Assembly: GCA_030673425.1 (NCBI GenBank) | Contig: DAOVJB010000039.1 | Coordinates: 1-8,588 of the forward strand | Direction: 5' to 3' | DNA: 8,588 nt | DNA from: Elusimicrobiota bacterium | GTDB lineage: Bacteria; CAYTYR01; UBA6262; DAOVJB01 | Part shown: positions 7,068 through 8,588 of the stretch, one piece after another | How positions within the stretch are numbered: the stretch's first letter is position 1 | Layout: each line of letters opens with the position of its first letter | The notes under the pieces: model-generated | Databases searched by the model: none | Seen by the model: only the letters and a program-made list of their open reading frames with translations | What the model was told of the DNA's origin: nothing | Translations under genes and position numbers: made by a program

Positions 7068-7628
7068 ATGAATAAAACAAGCACACAAAAAATAAGTAAA
7101 TTTGGTAAGAAATTAGTTCATTATGGATTTGTCTATTCCCATTTTGGCAATATAAGTGTGCGGCTGGGAAACAAACTGCTGATCACCCGTACAGGATGTA
7201 TGTTAGATGAAATTACTAAAAATAAATTAATTACGCTTGATATCAGAAATCCTTGCGATTCCGACATGCTTTCATCCATAGAAACCATTGTTCATCGCCA
7301 AATCTACCTTAACACCGAGGCTCAGGCGGTTATTCACATTCATTCTATCTTTGCAGTTATAGAATCAATAATAACTCGAACAAAAGAGATAATCCCTATT
7401 ACACATGAAGACAGATATTTTCTTGATAAAATACCTATAATAACCGGAAAAAGTGGGTCAGGAGAATTAGCAAAAAACGTAGCAGGAGCCTTAAAGAAAT
7501 ATAAAGGTATAATCATCAAGAAGCATGGCTCAATCGCTATAGGTAAAACACTTGAGGAAGCCTATGTACATATATGTTCAATAGAGCATAGCTGTAAAAT
7601 AAAATACTATACGGATTTAACAAAATAA
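7068..7628 (+). CDS. Class II aldolase/adducin-family protein (fuculose-phosphate-aldolase-like)
   Basis: Zinc-dependent aldolase or related sugar-phosphate enzyme of the L-fuculose-1-phosphate aldolase / methylthioribulose-1-phosphate dehydratase family. Expected elements, in order: a Gly-Asn-Ile-Ser phosphate loop in HFGNISVRLGN at 25-35, ITRTG at 39-43, the catalytic acid Glu72 in SIETIVH, zinc ligands His90 and His92 in HIHSIFA, and His153 in KKHGSIAIG. In FucA of E. coli the equivalent acid is Glu73 and the zinc ligands are His92, His94 and His155. Variations are Arg41 where FucA has Pro in TPTG, and Ile71 where FucA has a phosphate-binding Ser, although Ser69 and Ser70 are adjacent. Length is 186, shorter than FucA (215), which fits the compact archaeal-type group. 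The substrate is uncertain. A GTGAGG stands just before the start. It follows galT by 26 bp, so a sugar-phosphate context is plausible. Confidence 0.85.
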   Translation: MNKTSTQKISKFGKKLVHYGFVYSHFGNISVRLGNKLLITRTGCMLDEITKNKLITLDIRNPCDSDMLSSIETIVHRQIYLNTEAQAVIHIHSIFAVIESIITRTKEIIPITHEDRYFLDKIPIITGKSGSGELAKNVAGALKKYKGIIIKKHGSIAIGKTLEEAYVHICSIEHSCKIKYYTDLTK

Positions 7629-7661
7629 ATTGAAAATGAAAAACTCAGGCTACCTTTTGTT

Positions 7662-7665
7662 AGGA
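7662..7665 (+). promoter_or_regulatory. Ribosome binding site of the 51-residue gene
   Basis: AGGA lies five bases upstream of ATG 7671. It is the main signal beyond codon pattern that supports this short gene as translated. The site is moderate, not strong. Confidence 0.5.
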
Positions 7666-7670
7666 AATTT

Positions 7671-7826
7671 ATGTTAAAGTTTATCAGAGATATTCTTTTT
7701 AAGATAAAGGATGCTTTCGTAGGTCATAAATTCCTATGTGACAGCTGTATGTATGATTATGGAAATGCCTGTGTGCGACCCGAACGTCCTAACGCAATCC
7801 GTTGTCCTGATTATAAAAAGAGATAA
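7671..7826 (+). CDS. Cysteine-rich 51-residue microprotein
   Basis: A short frame I found by reading the gap between the aldolase and the metallopeptidase. It encodes 51 residues from ATG at 7671 to TAA at 7824-7826. An AGGA at 7662-7665 lies five bases before the start. The first half is basic and hydrophobic (MLKFIRDILFKIKDAFVG), probably one amphipathic helix. The second half holds all four cysteines: Cys23 and Cys26 form a CxxC, with Cys34 and Cys45 spaced after it, then PDYKKR at the end. The pattern looks like a small zinc ribbon or knuckle, or a small Fe-S site, attached to a membrane-surface helix. Only 8 bp separate it from the zincin gene, and 42 bp from the aldolase, which suggests co-expression. 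I do not recognise a named family. The regular CxxC spacing, basic tail and tight placement argue that it is real, but this is not proven. Confidence 0.65.
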   Translation: MLKFIRDILFKIKDAFVGHKFLCDSCMYDYGNACVRPERPNAIRCPDYKKR

Positions 7827-7834
7827 AATAATCC

Positions 7835-8203
7835 ATGGATAAAACTTCTTTTGAACAATTGGTTCTACAAGCACTGGATGAGCTCCCGCGTAGGATCTGG
7901 CTCAAAATAGAAAACATCGCGGTAGTAGTTGAAGAAAAACCTTCCCGGGAACTTTTATCCAGGCAGGGAATAAAATCGCCCGGGACTTTACTCGGGCTAT
8001 ATCACGGGGTACCTAAAAGTAAAAGAGGGCTCCATTATGCGAACGTTCTTCCTGATAAAATAACTATCTTTAAAAAACCTATTGAATCTTTATGTCAAAA
8101 TAAGATACAATTAGTCCAAAAGATAAAAGAAGTCGTGCTGCATGAAATCGGCCATTATTTTGGATTTAACGAACAGGAACTCAAAAAATACCTCAATACA
8201 TAA
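7835..8203 (+). CDS. Minimal zincin metallopeptidase (PF06262 / DUF1025-like)
   Basis: A compact 122-residue protein with the metal-binding motif HEIGHYFGFNE at 103-113, that is HExxHxxGxxE, with His103, Glu104, His107 and Glu113. The N-terminal SFEQLVLQALDELP is the usual opening of this family, which begins with a helix before a conserved LP. The mid segment TLLGLYHGVP at 51-60 is also typical, with an 'LG.Y.G.P' pattern. There is no signal peptide, so it should be cytoplasmic. The physiological substrate is unknown for the family. The length matches the usual 115-130 residues. The ribosome binding site is poor (purine-rich AAAAAGAGA only), which fits coupling to the preceding small gene 8 bp upstream. 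It might act together with that cysteine-rich microprotein, but nothing in the sequence tests this. Confidence 0.85.
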   Translation: MDKTSFEQLVLQALDELPRRIWLKIENIAVVVEEKPSRELLSRQGIKSPGTLLGLYHGVPKSKRGLHYANVLPDKITIFKKPIESLCQNKIQLVQKIKEVVLHEIGHYFGFNEQELKKYLNT

Positions 8204-8213
8204 TAAAAAGTAT

Positions 8214-8220
8214 AGGAGGT
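8214..8220 (+). promoter_or_regulatory. Strong ribosome binding site deciding the start at 8228
   Basis: AGGAGGT seven bases before ATG 8228. It fixes the start of the last gene, which is cut off at the right edge, and it is one of the best-matched sites in the window. Confidence 0.8.
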
Positions 8221-8227
8221 AGATTCT

Positions 8228-8588
8228 ATGGCCAACAAAGTAGTAGTCCACTTTTTAGACAAAAGGATTAAAAAAGGTTTCACATACGATTTTGGTCCTG
8301 ATAAAGATACGATACATGTAACGGTATCTGATGAAAAAGGGGAGAAGTCGATAATTGAGGTCGGCCTAAACGCTCTTAAGGCAATATTCTTTGTAAAAGA
8401 CTTGAAGGGTAACAAAGACTATACCGAAAAGAAAACTACAGAATTCAGGGTAATAGGAGCCAAAAAGATCAAAGCAGTTTTTATTGACGGGGAAACTATG
8501 ATAGGTTCCACAATCTCATATAATCCCAACAAAAAAGGACTATTCATCACACCCTGTGATCAGGATTCTAATAACGTGCGTATTTACG
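8228..8588 (+). CDS. DUF6982-like protein with duplicated beta unit (3' truncated)
   Basis: The frame opens at ATG 8228 with AGGAGGT at 8214-8220 seven bases before it, and stays open to the right edge (120 residues seen). It begins MANKVVVHFLDKRIKKG. Two halves share the same layout: residues 7-32 and 83-108 align without a gap, with matches at Phe, Asp, Gly, Thr, Pro, Lys and Thr. Each half reads as 'V.F.D.....G.T..y.P.k...i', which suggests two small beta-barrel modules. Between them lies LKAIFFVKDLKGNKDYTEKK, a segment that, with the later SNNVRIY, recalls the DUF6982 family. The function of that family is not established. No signal peptide or membrane segment is visible, so it is probably cytoplasmic. 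The stop is not reached, but family members of this type end soon after the SNN motif, so only a little may be missing. Confidence 0.75.
   Translation, partial: MANKVVVHFLDKRIKKGFTYDFGPDKDTIHVTVSDEKGEKSIIEVGLNALKAIFFVKDLKGNKDYTEKKTTEFRVIGAKKIKAVFIDGETMIGSTISYNPNKKGLFITPCDQDSNNVRIY

Noticed and set aside
8155-8415. Minus-strand frame of 86 codons at the right end
   Set aside because: It is antisense to two genes, has no ribosome binding site, and its composition fits a shadow frame.

Overview
This is an 8.6 kb stretch of bacterial chromosome with about 40% GC by eye. Eleven protein-coding genes lie on the + strand, and both end genes run off the window. Nothing convincing is coded on the minus strand, and I see no RNA gene, mobile element, CRISPR array or long repeat. 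Most starts have bacterial Shine-Dalgarno sequences (GGAGG or AGGAG), and Dtd and SppA are typical bacterial proteins. The mix of genes (a glycosidase-like protein, a Yip1-type membrane protein, PflX, Memo, a HIT-family GalT and a DUF6982-like protein) suggests an uncultured anaerobic lineage such as Omnitrophota or a related candidate phylum. That placement is a weak inference and was not tested.

Layout from left to right. At 2-1576 is the 3' part of a large glycoside-hydrolase-like protein: a TIM-barrel-type region followed by an Ig/CARDB-like C-terminal domain. At 1591-4500 is a tight block of dtd (D-aminoacyl-tRNA deacylase), sppA (signal peptide peptidase), a five-helix Yip1-family membrane protein and a PflX-like (COG1313) radical SAM protein, joined by overlaps of 11 bp and 4 bp and one 9 bp gap. 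At 4518-5997 are a small secreted protein and a Memo/AmrB-family protein. At 6025-8203 are a GalT-like nucleotidyltransferase with an altered active-site motif, a short class II aldolase, an overlooked 51-residue four-cysteine microprotein and a minimal zincin metallopeptidase. From 8228 to the right edge is a DUF6982-like protein built from two similar halves.

All genes point the same way, the largest gap is 42 bp, and no intrinsic terminator is visible, so the region could be one long transcript or several overlapping ones. Most genes look like housekeeping, sugar-phosphate or cell-envelope functions, and I see no clear defence or mobile system. The points most worth checking are the pairing of a PflX-type radical SAM protein with a Memo protein (resembling, but not matching, the AmmeMemoRadiSam set), the Gln-to-His change in the GalT active site, the unannotated microprotein next to the metallopeptidase, and the internal duplication in the last gene.
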